Positions 1 through 6,207 are shown, counted from the stretch's first letter. The stretch: 7,593 bases of DNA from Bacillota bacterium (GCA_012799075.1 JAAZLZ010000055.1:1-7593); one strand, 5' to 3'. Notes: generated by a model from the letters alone, not told the origin. Numbers and translations are program-made.

Positions 1-96
1 GAGCTGCGGGCCACCCCGTTAGATGACATCTTGAATGAGACAAAGGAGTTGGATCGGAACATGTATGAACTGGCCAATGTATTGGCTTCGGTCTAA
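1..96 (+). CDS. pfkA: 6-phosphofructokinase, C-terminal end (partial)
   Basis: Only the last 31 codons are inside the window, ending at TAA 94-96. The final residues (LDRNMYELANVLASV) resemble the end of Bacillus-type ATP-dependent phosphofructokinase, where the last helix reads like DQRMYALSKELSI. PfkA phosphorylates fructose 6-phosphate to fructose 1,6-bisphosphate in the cytoplasm, the committed step of glycolysis. The call leans on this short tail plus position: pyruvate kinase starts 14 bases downstream, and pfkA-pyk is a conserved pair in Bacillota. No catalytic motif is visible because the domain lies upstream of the window, so another enzyme cannot be fully excluded. Confidence 0.78.
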   Translation, partial: ELRATPLDDILNETKELDRNMYELANVLASV

Positions 97-97
97 T

Positions 98-106
98 AGG
101 AGGTGA
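98..106 (+). promoter_or_regulatory. Near-ideal ribosome binding site of pyk
   Basis: AGGAGGTGA is a continuous nine-base complement of the usual 3' end of bacterial 16S rRNA, four bases ahead of the ATG at 111. It sits in the 14-base gap after the pfkA stop. It fixes the pyk start and suggests very efficient initiation. Confidence 0.9.
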
Positions 107-110
107 CCCG

Positions 111-1532
111 ATGCGTAGAACCAAGATCGTTTGCACAATCGGTCCTGCAAGCGAGTCGTTAGAGAAAATAACCGCTCTCATCCGGGCAGGCATGGATGTG
201 GCCCGGCTAAACTTTTCCCATGGCACCATGGATGAACATCTGCAGCGCCTTGAGAACTTGCGGTCAGCTTCAAAAGCCCTGCAAAAGCCAGTTGGAATTC
301 TGCTTGACATCCAAGGGCCCAAGCTTCGTACAGGTCCTGCCCCTGATGGACCGGTCGATCTTGAAGCTGGGCAAGAAATAGTTGTGCTTCCCAGGAATGT
401 CGATACAACCCCCCAACAGATCGGCATCGACTATGACGTTTTGCCCCAGAAAGTCAAGGTTGGGGGAGCCATCTTGCTTGATGACGGACTCATTGAACTG
501 CGCATCAAGGAGATCAAAGGTGAACAGGTCCACTGTGAAGTGGTCGTAGGAGGGCCCCTGCCCGGCCGCAAAGGAGTCAGCCTGCCCGGGGTGGATATCG
601 ACTTGCCCCCCCTGGGGGAAAGGGATGTTGAGCATATCGAGTTTGGCATCGAGCACGGGGTCGATTTCGTGGCAGCCTCCTTTATTCGCCGGGAGGAACA
701 CGTGGATGAGATCCGCGATCTGATCCGGCAGCGGGGGGGAGACCTGCCCATCATCGCTAAGATTGAAAGCGAAGAGGGAATCCGAAACATTGAAGGGATT
801 ATCGACGCCGCTGACGGGATCATGATTGCCCGGGGCGACCTGGGGGTTCAGATCCTTCCCGAAGAGGTTCCTTTGGTTCAGAAGAGGATCGTTGCCCTTT
901 GCAACCGGGCGGGCAAGCCGGTGATTACGGCTACCCAAATGTTAGAATCCATGGTGCGCAATCCCCGTCCCACCCGGGCGGAGGTGACGGACGTGTCCCA
1001 GGCCATTTTCGATGGGACCGATGCGGTAATGCTCTCAGGTGAAACGGCCGTGGGCAAGTACCCCGTCGAATCGGTCAAGATGATGGCTCGGATCGCAACC
1101 CATATTGAAAACTCGTTGGATTACCGCAAGAACTTGGAGCTTAAGCGGGAGTTTGCCCGTGATTCGGTGGCGGAGGCCATTAGCCATGCTACTTGTGAGG
1201 CTGCTCTAGACTTGGACTTGGCCGCCATCTTGTGTTCCACCCAGTCGGGGAGCACCGCGAGGATGGTGTCCAAGTACCGCCCTCGGTGTCCCATTATCGC
1301 CGTTACACCTGTTTTGGAGGTATGTCGCCGGTTGACATTGACTTGGGGCGTGCACCCGGTCGTAGTGCCTCGGACGGAGCACATCGACGACATGATCGAT
1401 GTAGCTTACCAAGCGGCATTGGAAAGCGGCTTGGTCGTGCCCGGGGATGTCACCGCGATTACCGCGGGGGTGAAGACTGGGACCCCTGGGTCAACGAATC
1501 TGCTTCAAATCCATACCATGCAAGGGGAATAG
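111..1532 (+). CDS. pyk: Pyruvate kinase
   Basis: Transfers phosphate from phosphoenolpyruvate to ADP, giving pyruvate and ATP, the last step of glycolysis. The 473-residue protein starts with the family N-terminus (KIVCTIGPASES, residues 5-16) and carries the substrate-binding arginine in ARLNFSHG (R32), the catalytic lysine and metal-binding Glu in KIESEEG (K217, E219), Asp in ARGDLG (D243), and the ADP/TATQMLESM and MLSGETAVGKYPVE segments (about 273-320). The C-terminal domain ends with ITAGVKTGTPGSTN, typical of the allosteric domain. It stops there and lacks the extra PEP-utiliser-like domain of about 110 residues that Bacillus enzymes add. Position 71 is Lys in DIQGPKLRTG, where potassium-dependent enzymes have Glu, so I infer potassium independence. 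It follows pfkA by 14 bases and precedes fxsA by three. Confidence 0.97.
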   Translation: MRRTKIVCTIGPASESLEKITALIRAGMDVARLNFSHGTMDEHLQRLENLRSASKALQKPVGILLDIQGPKLRTGPAPDGPVDLEAGQEIVVLPRNVDTTPQQIGIDYDVLPQKVKVGGAILLDDGLIELRIKEIKGEQVHCEVVVGGPLPGRKGVSLPGVDIDLPPLGERDVEHIEFGIEHGVDFVAASFIRREEHVDEIRDLIRQRGGDLPIIAKIESEEGIRNIEGIIDAADGIMIARGDLGVQILPEEVPLVQKRIVALCNRAGKPVITATQMLESMVRNPRPTRAEVTDVSQAIFDGTDAVMLSGETAVGKYPVESVKMMARIATHIENSLDYRKNLELKREFARDSVAEAISHATCEAALDLDLAAILCSTQSGSTARMVSKYRPRCPIIAVTPVLEVCRRLTLTWGVHPVVVPRTEHIDDMIDVAYQAALESGLVVPGDVTAITAGVKTGTPGSTNLLQIHTMQGE

Positions 1533-1535
1533 ACC

Positions 1536-1925
1536 ATGGTCTGGCTGCTCCTCGCTCTTATCCTGCTCCCCATCGCTGAGCTGGCCGTGCTAATTGAACT
1601 CGGCCGTCAGGTGGGTACACGGCCCACCATCGGGTTGGTGCTGGGCACGGGGGTGATTGGGGCAGCTTTGGCTAAGTCCCAAGGCCTAGCGGTTTTACGC
1701 CGGATGGCCGCCCAACTCGACGAGGGCCGGGTGCCCGCGGAGGGGCTCTTGGATGGCCTATTGATTTTGATTGGCGGACTTCTCTTGGCCACTCCAGGCC
1801 TGATGACCGATGCCGCAGGCTTCTTCCTCTTGGTGCCCTGGAGTCGCAACCTAATCAAGCGAAAAGCCAGAGCGAAGATCTATGATTGGGTAAGGCGGGG
1901 GACTGTGTATATTTCCATAAGATGA
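1536..1925 (+). CDS. fxsA: FxsA family membrane protein
   Basis: A 129-residue integral membrane protein of the FxsA family, whose E. coli member relieves F-plasmid exclusion of phage T7 when overproduced; its normal role is unknown. Hydrophobic segments lie at about residues 1-22, 31-49 and 70-101, the last long enough for two passes. Family hallmarks are the ELAVLIELG start, the glycine-rich second segment GLVLGTGVIGAALAKSQG, and the ATPGLMTDAAGFFLLVP block (about 84-100). The tail is basic (KRKARAK) and shorter than in many homologues. The ATG at 1536 is preceded by AAGGGGA inside the end of pyk, only three bases after the pyk stop, so translation is probably coupled. The same pyk-fxsA (ytzA) order occurs in Bacillus. 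Confidence 0.9.
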   Translation: MVWLLLALILLPIAELAVLIELGRQVGTRPTIGLVLGTGVIGAALAKSQGLAVLRRMAAQLDEGRVPAEGLLDGLLILIGGLLLATPGLMTDAAGFFLLVPWSRNLIKRKARAKIYDWVRRGTVYISIR

Positions 1926-1928
1926 GTT

Positions 1929-1935
1929 GGGGGGT
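1929..1935 (+). promoter_or_regulatory. Ribosome binding site selecting GTG 1942
   Basis: GGGGGGT lies six bases ahead of an in-frame GTG at 1942. The earlier in-frame TTG at 1927 overlaps this site and has no purine-rich sequence ahead of it, so GTG 1942 is the better start for the aminotransferase. Confidence 0.7.
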
Positions 1936-1941
1936 CGCTAC

Positions 1942-3282
1942 GTGGATCGACGCTCTTTTGAAGAGAGATTTAACGCTCAGCTTCCACATTCCAAGATTCT
2001 ATACGAAAGGGCTTGTCAGGTCCTTCCCAGTGGACTTACCCATGATGGGCGTCATCTGACTCCCTTTCCCCCATACATCGACCGGGCCAACGGCTCGAAA
2101 AAGTGGGATGTGGACGGCAATGAGTATGTTGACTACTGGATGGGCCATGGTGCATTGCTTTTGGGTCATGCCCACCCGAAATTGGTGCAGGCGATCCAAG
2201 AGCAGGTGGCAAGGGGAACCCATTTTGGGGGTTGTCATGAGCTTGAGGTTCGATGGGCCGAGCTGATCAGTCAGCTGATGCCCGCAGCTAACAAGGTGCG
2301 TTTTGTAGGTTCGGGCACCGAGGCGACCCAACTTGCCATGCGTCTTGCCCGGGCTTTTACCGGGAGGGGAAAGACCATCAAGTTTGCCGGTCACTTTCAC
2401 GGATGGCATGATGCTGTGACCCCCTCGGTCATATTGCCCTTTGAGGTGCCTGCTTCCGCCGGAGTCCTTCGGTCTTCGTTGGAGTCGACCATTTCCCTGC
2501 CGCCCAATGATTTGGCCCTGGTGGAGGATGCCATCAAGCAGGAGGGGGATGTGGCAGCAGTCATCGTCGAACCCGGCGGTGGTTCTTGGGGAGCTATTCC
2601 CACCACGGGAGAGTTCCTGCGGGAATTACGCCGGGTTACCGCGGAAAACGAAGTGGTCCTCATTTTTGACGAAGTGGTCACCGGTTTCCGGCTGGCCCCC
2701 GGCGGCGCCCAAGAGTATTACGGGGTCATTCCTGATCTGGTATGTTTAGCCAAAGTAGTTGCCGGTGGCTTGCCTGGGGGAGCGGTGGCTGGACGGCAAG
2801 AAATCATGGAGCTGTTGGAATTCAAGGACGACTTGGATTGGAATCGCTACCGGAAGGTTGCCCATCAGGGAACCTTTAATGCCAATCCCCTTTCCGCCGC
2901 GGCGGGAATTGCCGTGTTGGAGGAAGTGGCCAAAGGAGATTGCATCCGGCAGGCCAACGGACTCTGCGGACAGTTGGCCGATGGAATGAACGAGGTTCTC
3001 CATCGAACAGGGATTGAGGGCCGGGTTTATGTCCAGGGGTCCATGTTCCATATTGCCCTGGAGGTGGAGCCAGCCGATGCCGACTACAAGAGACTGGCTG
3101 AACTGGCCAAAGGGCCTGGGGCAAATGAATTACGCAAGGCCATGCTTCTGGAAGGAGTGGACCTGATGCGAAATGGCGGGTTTCTTTCGTCTGCCCATAC
3201 AACGGCAGACATTGATAAGACTATACAGGCCTTTGCCAAGGCATTGGCGACTTGGGCCTTGAATCGGGGGAGGAACAGGTGA
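1942..3282 (+). CDS. Class III PLP-dependent aminotransferase, GSA-aminomutase-like
   Basis: A 446-residue fold-type I PLP enzyme of the class III aminotransferase group, closest in motif style to glutamate-1-semialdehyde 2,1-aminomutase-like proteins. Visible are DGNEYVDYWMGHGALLLGHAHP-type N-terminal residues (about 58-79), the phosphate-binding GSGTEATQLAMRLAR (about 123-137), HFHGWHDA (about 151-158), the cofactor-nitrogen Asp in IFDEVVTGFR (D243), the Schiff-base Lys in LAKVVAGGLPGG (K271), and HQGTFNANPLSAAAG (about 308-322). The start is GTG 1942, set by its ribosome binding site. It is probably not the haem-pathway HemL: no other haem gene is nearby and the neighbour is a PurM-like protein. 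Substrate is unknown; an amino-group transfer or 1,2-shift on an amino or keto acid is expected. It lies 16 bases after fxsA and its stop overlaps the next start. Confidence 0.88.
   Translation: MDRRSFEERFNAQLPHSKILYERACQVLPSGLTHDGRHLTPFPPYIDRANGSKKWDVDGNEYVDYWMGHGALLLGHAHPKLVQAIQEQVARGTHFGGCHELEVRWAELISQLMPAANKVRFVGSGTEATQLAMRLARAFTGRGKTIKFAGHFHGWHDAVTPSVILPFEVPASAGVLRSSLESTISLPPNDLALVEDAIKQEGDVAAVIVEPGGGSWGAIPTTGEFLRELRRVTAENEVVLIFDEVVTGFRLAPGGAQEYYGVIPDLVCLAKVVAGGLPGGAVAGRQEIMELLEFKDDLDWNRYRKVAHQGTFNANPLSAAAGIAVLEEVAKGDCIRQANGLCGQLADGMNEVLHRTGIEGRVYVQGSMFHIALEVEPADADYKRLAELAKGPGANELRKAMLLEGVDLMRNGGFLSSAHTTADIDKTIQAFAKALATWALNRGRNR
3266..3276 (+). promoter_or_regulatory. Ribosome binding site and GTGA overlap start
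   Basis: GGGGGAGGAAC precedes GTG 3279, and GTGA at 3279-3282 holds both this start and the stop of the aminotransferase. The alternative in-frame TTG at 3252 has no site ahead of it. The overlap implies translational coupling of the two proteins. Confidence 0.8.
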
Positions 3283-4268
3283 AAATCGGCAAGTTGCCGC
3301 CGGATCGGTTGCATGCTTTGGTTCTAGGTCGATTGGGCAAGCGCCGGGATGATGTCCTGCTGCGGCCAGCAGTGGGGGAAGATTCGGCTGTCGTTGATTT
3401 TGGCGATGAGGTCTGTGTTATCTCCAGCGATCCGATCACCGGCGCAGGGACGCGTCTAGGGGAGCTGGCCGTCCATGTCTCCTGCAATGATGTTGCCGCA
3501 AATGGGGCAAGTCCGGTTGGGGTCCAAGTCGTCTTGCTGCTGCCTGAATCTTACCCGGAACAAGAACTGGCGGTCCTGATGGAGGATATCGATAAGGCGG
3601 CGGGGGAGCTTGGGATTGAAGTCTTAGGGGGTCACACCGAACTCACCTCGAAAGTGAAAGAGCCCTTAGTGGTGGTCACTGCCCTTGGAAGGGCGCCGCG
3701 CCATGGCTTTGTCAGCTCTGGTGGGGCCCGTCCCGGGGACGATTTAGTAATCAGTAAAGGGATTGGGATAGAAGGGACGGCGATTTTGGCAACTGATTTT
3801 GAAGAGCTCCTCCGGCCTTTGGTGGGGAAGGAAGTAATTACCCGGAGCCAAGGATTTTGGTCTGAAATCAGCGTCGTTCCCGAGGGGAGGATCGGTGCTG
3901 CCCACGGGGTCTCGGCGATGCATGATGTGACTGAGGGAGGTTTGTATGGAGCCCTCTGGGAGATGGCGGAAGCCTCCAAAGTAGGTGTTGAGGTCTGGCA
4001 GGAACGGGTGCCTATTAGATCGGAGACGGCCCTCATTTGCCAGCACCTGGGGCTTGATCCTTTAGGCCTGATTTCCTCGGGAACTATGCTTTTCGCAACG
4101 CCCCGGGGGAGGGAATTGGTCGATGCCCTAGCCGAGGAAGGAATCAAAGCCGGCATCATCGGCCATGCGACCGACGGACTTCGAGTTGTGCATGGCAAGA
4201 AAGGGGACAAGCGCATCCTCGACGGACCAGAGGAGGATGAGCTCTGGCGGTTTCTGCAAACTAAATAG
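3279..4268 (+). CDS. AIR synthase-related (PurM/HypE-superfamily) protein
   Basis: A 329-residue, two-domain protein of the PurM-like ATP-binding superfamily that includes PurM, HypE, ThiL and SelD. The N-terminal half has GEDSAVVD (about 33-40), an SSDPIT strand, and the helix motif GELAVHVSCNDVAANGASPVG (about 61-81 with N70 and D71), where this superfamily binds metal-ATP and forms its dimer. GGHTEL (about 118-123) and the C-terminal-domain motif HDVTEGGLYGALWEMAE (about 215-231) follow. Family members phosphorylate an amide or acid group using ATP. It is the length of HypE but ends in FLQTK with no cysteine in the last 75 residues, so it cannot do HypE's cyanide-forming chemistry on its own tail. 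Databases often name such proteins hydrogenase maturation factor or AIR synthase. Coupling to the aminotransferase suggests they act on one pathway. Confidence 0.85.
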   Translation: MKIGKLPPDRLHALVLGRLGKRRDDVLLRPAVGEDSAVVDFGDEVCVISSDPITGAGTRLGELAVHVSCNDVAANGASPVGVQVVLLLPESYPEQELAVLMEDIDKAAGELGIEVLGGHTELTSKVKEPLVVVTALGRAPRHGFVSSGGARPGDDLVISKGIGIEGTAILATDFEELLRPLVGKEVITRSQGFWSEISVVPEGRIGAAHGVSAMHDVTEGGLYGALWEMAEASKVGVEVWQERVPIRSETALICQHLGLDPLGLISSGTMLFATPRGRELVDALAEEGIKAGIIGHATDGLRVVHGKKGDKRILDGPEEDELWRFLQTK

Positions 4269-4341
4269 CTGACCGAGGTTGCAATCGTTGACGGTCCTTG
4301 AGGAGATCCAAGCCTAGGACCCCGGCCTTTGCAACCTTCAG
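4269..4341 (+). other. Foldable 73-nt element after the operon
   Basis: Directly after the TAG at 4266-4268, CTGA (4269-4272) plus AGGTTGCAA (4276-4284) can pair exactly with TTGCAACCT (4329-4337) plus TCAG (4338-4341), leaving a three-base bulge. Inside, GGTCCT (4293-4298) pairs with AGGACC (4316-4321). There is no T-run after it, so it is not a standard intrinsic terminator. It could be a Rho-independent-like stop without U tract, a 3' stabilising structure, or a processed small RNA. Sequence complementarity is seen; function is inferred. Confidence 0.5.
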
Positions 4342-4434
4342 GCGCGCAAGAGACAGAATACAGACGTGAAAACAGAACTAGCAGGAATCTTTGCACAATG
4401 GGCGAAGATAAAGGCGGTAACGTTCACTATCACA

Positions 4435-4444
4435 AAAAGGAGGA
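4435..4444 (+). promoter_or_regulatory. Strong ribosome binding site of the flavoprotein gene
   Basis: AAAAGGAGGA with a further GG follows, about six bases ahead of ATG 4451. Upstream (4342-4434) I found no convincing -35/-10 pair; TTGCAC at 4391 has no -10 box at a normal distance. The promoter of this gene therefore remains unassigned. Confidence 0.75.
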
Positions 4445-4450
4445 GGCGAC

Positions 4451-5890
4451 ATGCGCAGACTGAGCACTTTGATTGGGTTGGCACTGACCGTGATTCTCAT
4501 CGTGTGTCCGGTCGCATTGGCCCAGGTGCAGGAGTATGACGTGATCGTAGTCGGAGGAGGTGGAGCGGGGCTCATTGCTGCCACCGCTGCGGCGGAGCAA
4601 GGCGTTGATGTCCTGCTTTTGGAAAGACTCGCCTTTCTCGGGGGAAACACCCTCATTTCCGGCGGAGTCATGAATGTGGTGAATCCCGAATGGCAAAAGG
4701 CATTAGGGATCGAAGACTCGGTGGATCTGCATTATGAGCAGACCCTGGCCGGGGGCGACTTTAGGGGTGACCCGGAACTAGTCAGGACGTTAGTGGAGGG
4801 TGCCTTGCCTGCGCTGCATAGGACCATTGAACGGGGCCTGAAGTTCGATCCAAAGGAGATCTTCGTTGTTGTAGGGGCCCTTTGGCCGCGGACCCACCGG
4901 CCCACCGAACCTGCGGGAACCGGTTGGATTAGAGCCTACTCTGAGGCGGCCAAGGCTGCCGGAGCGGAGATCCGCCTCAAGACCAGGGTGGTGCAGATCC
5001 TGAGGGAAAGCCCCCTTAAGGGCCGGGTGTATGGCGTGATGGCCGTGACCGAGGATGGCACGGAAATCGAGATCCGTGCCCGTCGAGGGGTGATCTTGGC
5101 GACGGGCGGCTTTGGGGCTAATGTCGAGCTTAGAATACTCCACAACCCACAGCTTGGCCCCCATATCCCCACGACCAACCAGCCGGGAGCGATGGGCGAT
5201 GGCATCATCATGGCCCAAGACGTGGGGGCGGCCACTAGGGGGATGGATTTCATCCAGCTGCTGCCCTTAGGCGATCCGGCGACTGGGGAGCTGCCTGGCT
5301 TCATCACCAGTGCACCAAACGAAGTAATCTACGTGAACAAGCAGGGCAAGCGGTTCGTCAATGAAGGTGCCCGCCGGGACGTCCTGGTTAACGCCCTGTT
5401 TGAACAAGAGGATTCGTTCATGTTCATGATCAGCGATTCCCAGACGGTGAGGGATCCCGCGGAATTTGGAATACCCCTTGCCACGCTGTTGGAGCAGGGA
5501 CGGGTGGTAAAAGCCGATACCCTCGCGGAACTTGCGGAGAAGATCGGTGTGCCTGCCCAAGCCTTCGAGGAGACTGTTCGCAGATACAACGAGAGCGTGA
5601 TCAATGGGGTGGACCCCGACTTTGGCAAGACCCTGTTGGAGTATACGCTTGATAAACCGCCTTTTTATGCTAGTGGACGGGTCCCTTCCGTACACCATAC
5701 CATGGGCGGAGTGGCTATTAACACAAAGGCACAGGTCATTGACCGCAGAGGCGATCCCATCCCCGGACTTTATGCCGCCGGTGAGGTCACGGGAGGGATC
5801 CACGGGACCAATCGGCTAGGCGGCAATGCGATTGCTGATATCGCCGTTTTCGGCTGGATAGCCGGGGAAAGCGCAGCGACCGACCAATAG
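4451..5890 (+). CDS. Exported FAD-dependent reductase, flavocytochrome c/fumarate reductase family
   Basis: A 479-residue flavoprotein likely reducing an alpha,beta-unsaturated acid outside the membrane. Residues 1-24 form a Sec-type signal peptide ending ALA before Q25; there is no twin-arginine motif or lipobox. The FAD Rossmann motif is VVGGGGAGLIAATAAAE (about 33-49) with the ribose-binding E58, followed by GGNTLISGG (64-72). ATGGFGAN (217-224), VHHTMGG (414-420) and AAGEVTGGIHGTNRLGGNA (442-460) are family signatures. Against Shewanella Fcc3, R309 matches the proton donor R402, H415 matches H504 and R455 matches R544. However L271, F284, S287 and N290 replace H365, M375, E378 and R381, so fumarate is an unlikely substrate. 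There is no haem-binding CxxCH and no FMN-binding domain, so electrons must come from another protein. It appears to be transcribed alone. Confidence 0.88.
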   Translation: MRRLSTLIGLALTVILIVCPVALAQVQEYDVIVVGGGGAGLIAATAAAEQGVDVLLLERLAFLGGNTLISGGVMNVVNPEWQKALGIEDSVDLHYEQTLAGGDFRGDPELVRTLVEGALPALHRTIERGLKFDPKEIFVVVGALWPRTHRPTEPAGTGWIRAYSEAAKAAGAEIRLKTRVVQILRESPLKGRVYGVMAVTEDGTEIEIRARRGVILATGGFGANVELRILHNPQLGPHIPTTNQPGAMGDGIIMAQDVGAATRGMDFIQLLPLGDPATGELPGFITSAPNEVIYVNKQGKRFVNEGARRDVLVNALFEQEDSFMFMISDSQTVRDPAEFGIPLATLLEQGRVVKADTLAELAEKIGVPAQAFEETVRRYNESVINGVDPDFGKTLLEYTLDKPPFYASGRVPSVHHTMGGVAINTKAQVIDRRGDPIPGLYAAGEVTGGIHGTNRLGGNAIADIAVFGWIAGESAATDQ

Positions 5891-5903
5891 AGTTGATCCC
5901 ACA

Positions 5904-5925
5904 AGGGGGGGCTGCTGCCCCCCTA
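5904..5925 (+). terminator. GC-rich hairpin after the flavoprotein gene
   Basis: GGGGGGGC (5905-5912) faces GCCCCCCT (5917-5924) across a TGCT loop, giving about seven G-C pairs and one wobble. It starts 14 bases after the stop codon. The downstream bases (AGTCTGCATCGG) are not T-rich, so it is a terminator-like hairpin without a U tract rather than a textbook terminator. Confidence 0.6.
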
Positions 5926-6127
5926 GTCTGCATCGGAGCGGACTTTCCGCCACCCGCATCCGCAGGCCCCTTCTAATTCGATGTTCCTCCGATTCTGTGC
6001 TCGAAAGGCCTATCGAAATAAACTGATCAAAAGGGCGGGAAGACGTGACGATAAGTTGCCTCGGCCAGGATGGGCAGTGGTCTGATCATTCTGTAAAACA
6101 CCGCTCCATCATGCGAAGCGTGGTCAT
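5926..6127. other. Non-coding stretch upstream of the peroxiredoxin control region
   Basis: I find no coding region here on either strand. Visible elements are weak: a spaced inverted repeat TCGGAG (5933-5938) with CTCCGA (5987-5992), a direct repeat CTGATCA at 6023-6029 and 6082-6088, and on the minus strand GGAGGAACATCGAATTAG within 5973-5990. Nothing shows a defined function. Confidence 0.5.
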
Positions 6128-6146
6128 GAAAATTATTATCAATAAT
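6128..6146 (+). promoter_or_regulatory. Fur/PerR-like operator upstream of the -35 box
   Basis: The core ATTATT-ATC-AATAAT (6132-6146) is a perfect six-base inverted repeat around three bases. The 19-base stretch matches the classical Fur box GATAATGATAATCATTATC at 13 positions by my count, and its A/T pattern also resembles PerR boxes. It ends two bases before the -35 hexamer. Given the peroxiredoxin downstream, PerR is the more likely ligand; this is inference. Confidence 0.6.
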
Positions 6147-6148
6147 AC

Positions 6149-6177
6149 TTGACACAAGAATGAGGGCTAGCTATACT
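6149..6177 (+). promoter_or_regulatory. Sigma-A promoter of the peroxiredoxin gene
   Basis: TTGACA at 6149-6154 is a consensus -35 hexamer; TATACT at 6172-6177 is a -10 hexamer one base off consensus; the spacer is exactly 17 bases. Transcription should start near 6184, leaving a leader of about 38 bases. It is the only well-formed housekeeping promoter I found in the window. Confidence 0.88.
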
Positions 6178-6186
6178 AAAGCTAAC

Positions 6187-6205
6187 GATAATGATTTACA
6201 TTAGT
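6187..6205 (+). promoter_or_regulatory. Fur/PerR-like operator over the transcription start
   Basis: GATAATGATTTACATTAGT matches the classical 19-base Fur box at 14 positions by my count, including the whole left half GATAATGAT. TAATG and CATTA form an exact inverted repeat around ATTTA. It lies just downstream of the -10 box, covering roughly +4 to +22, a position where a bound repressor blocks transcription. Confidence 0.65.
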
Positions 6206-6207
6206 AC

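Noticed and set aside
270..938. A 222-codon open frame on the minus strand inside pyk
   Set aside because: It is antisense to strongly conserved pyruvate kinase sequence, has no ribosome binding site, and its protein has no recognisable motif; a composition shadow.
1927..1941. TTG 1927 as the aminotransferase start
   Set aside because: It would lie on top of the GGGGGGT ribosome binding site that serves GTG 1942, and has no site of its own.
1942..3282. Calling the aminotransferase hemL
   Set aside because: Motifs fit the wider class III group, and there is no haem-gene context; the specific name would be unsupported.
4288..4317. TTGACG at 4288 as a -35 box for the flavoprotein gene
   Set aside because: The sequence 16-18 bases downstream (around GCCTAG) is no -10 box, and the hexamer lies within the folded element.
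3632..4396. A 254-codon minus-strand frame opposite the PurM-like gene
   Set aside because: The protein is Ser/Pro/Arg-rich as expected for the complement of a GC-rich gene, and the plus strand encodes clear family motifs throughout.
5267..5803. A 178-codon minus-strand frame inside the flavoprotein gene
   Set aside because: Fully antisense to conserved catalytic segments, with no initiation site or homology that I recognise.
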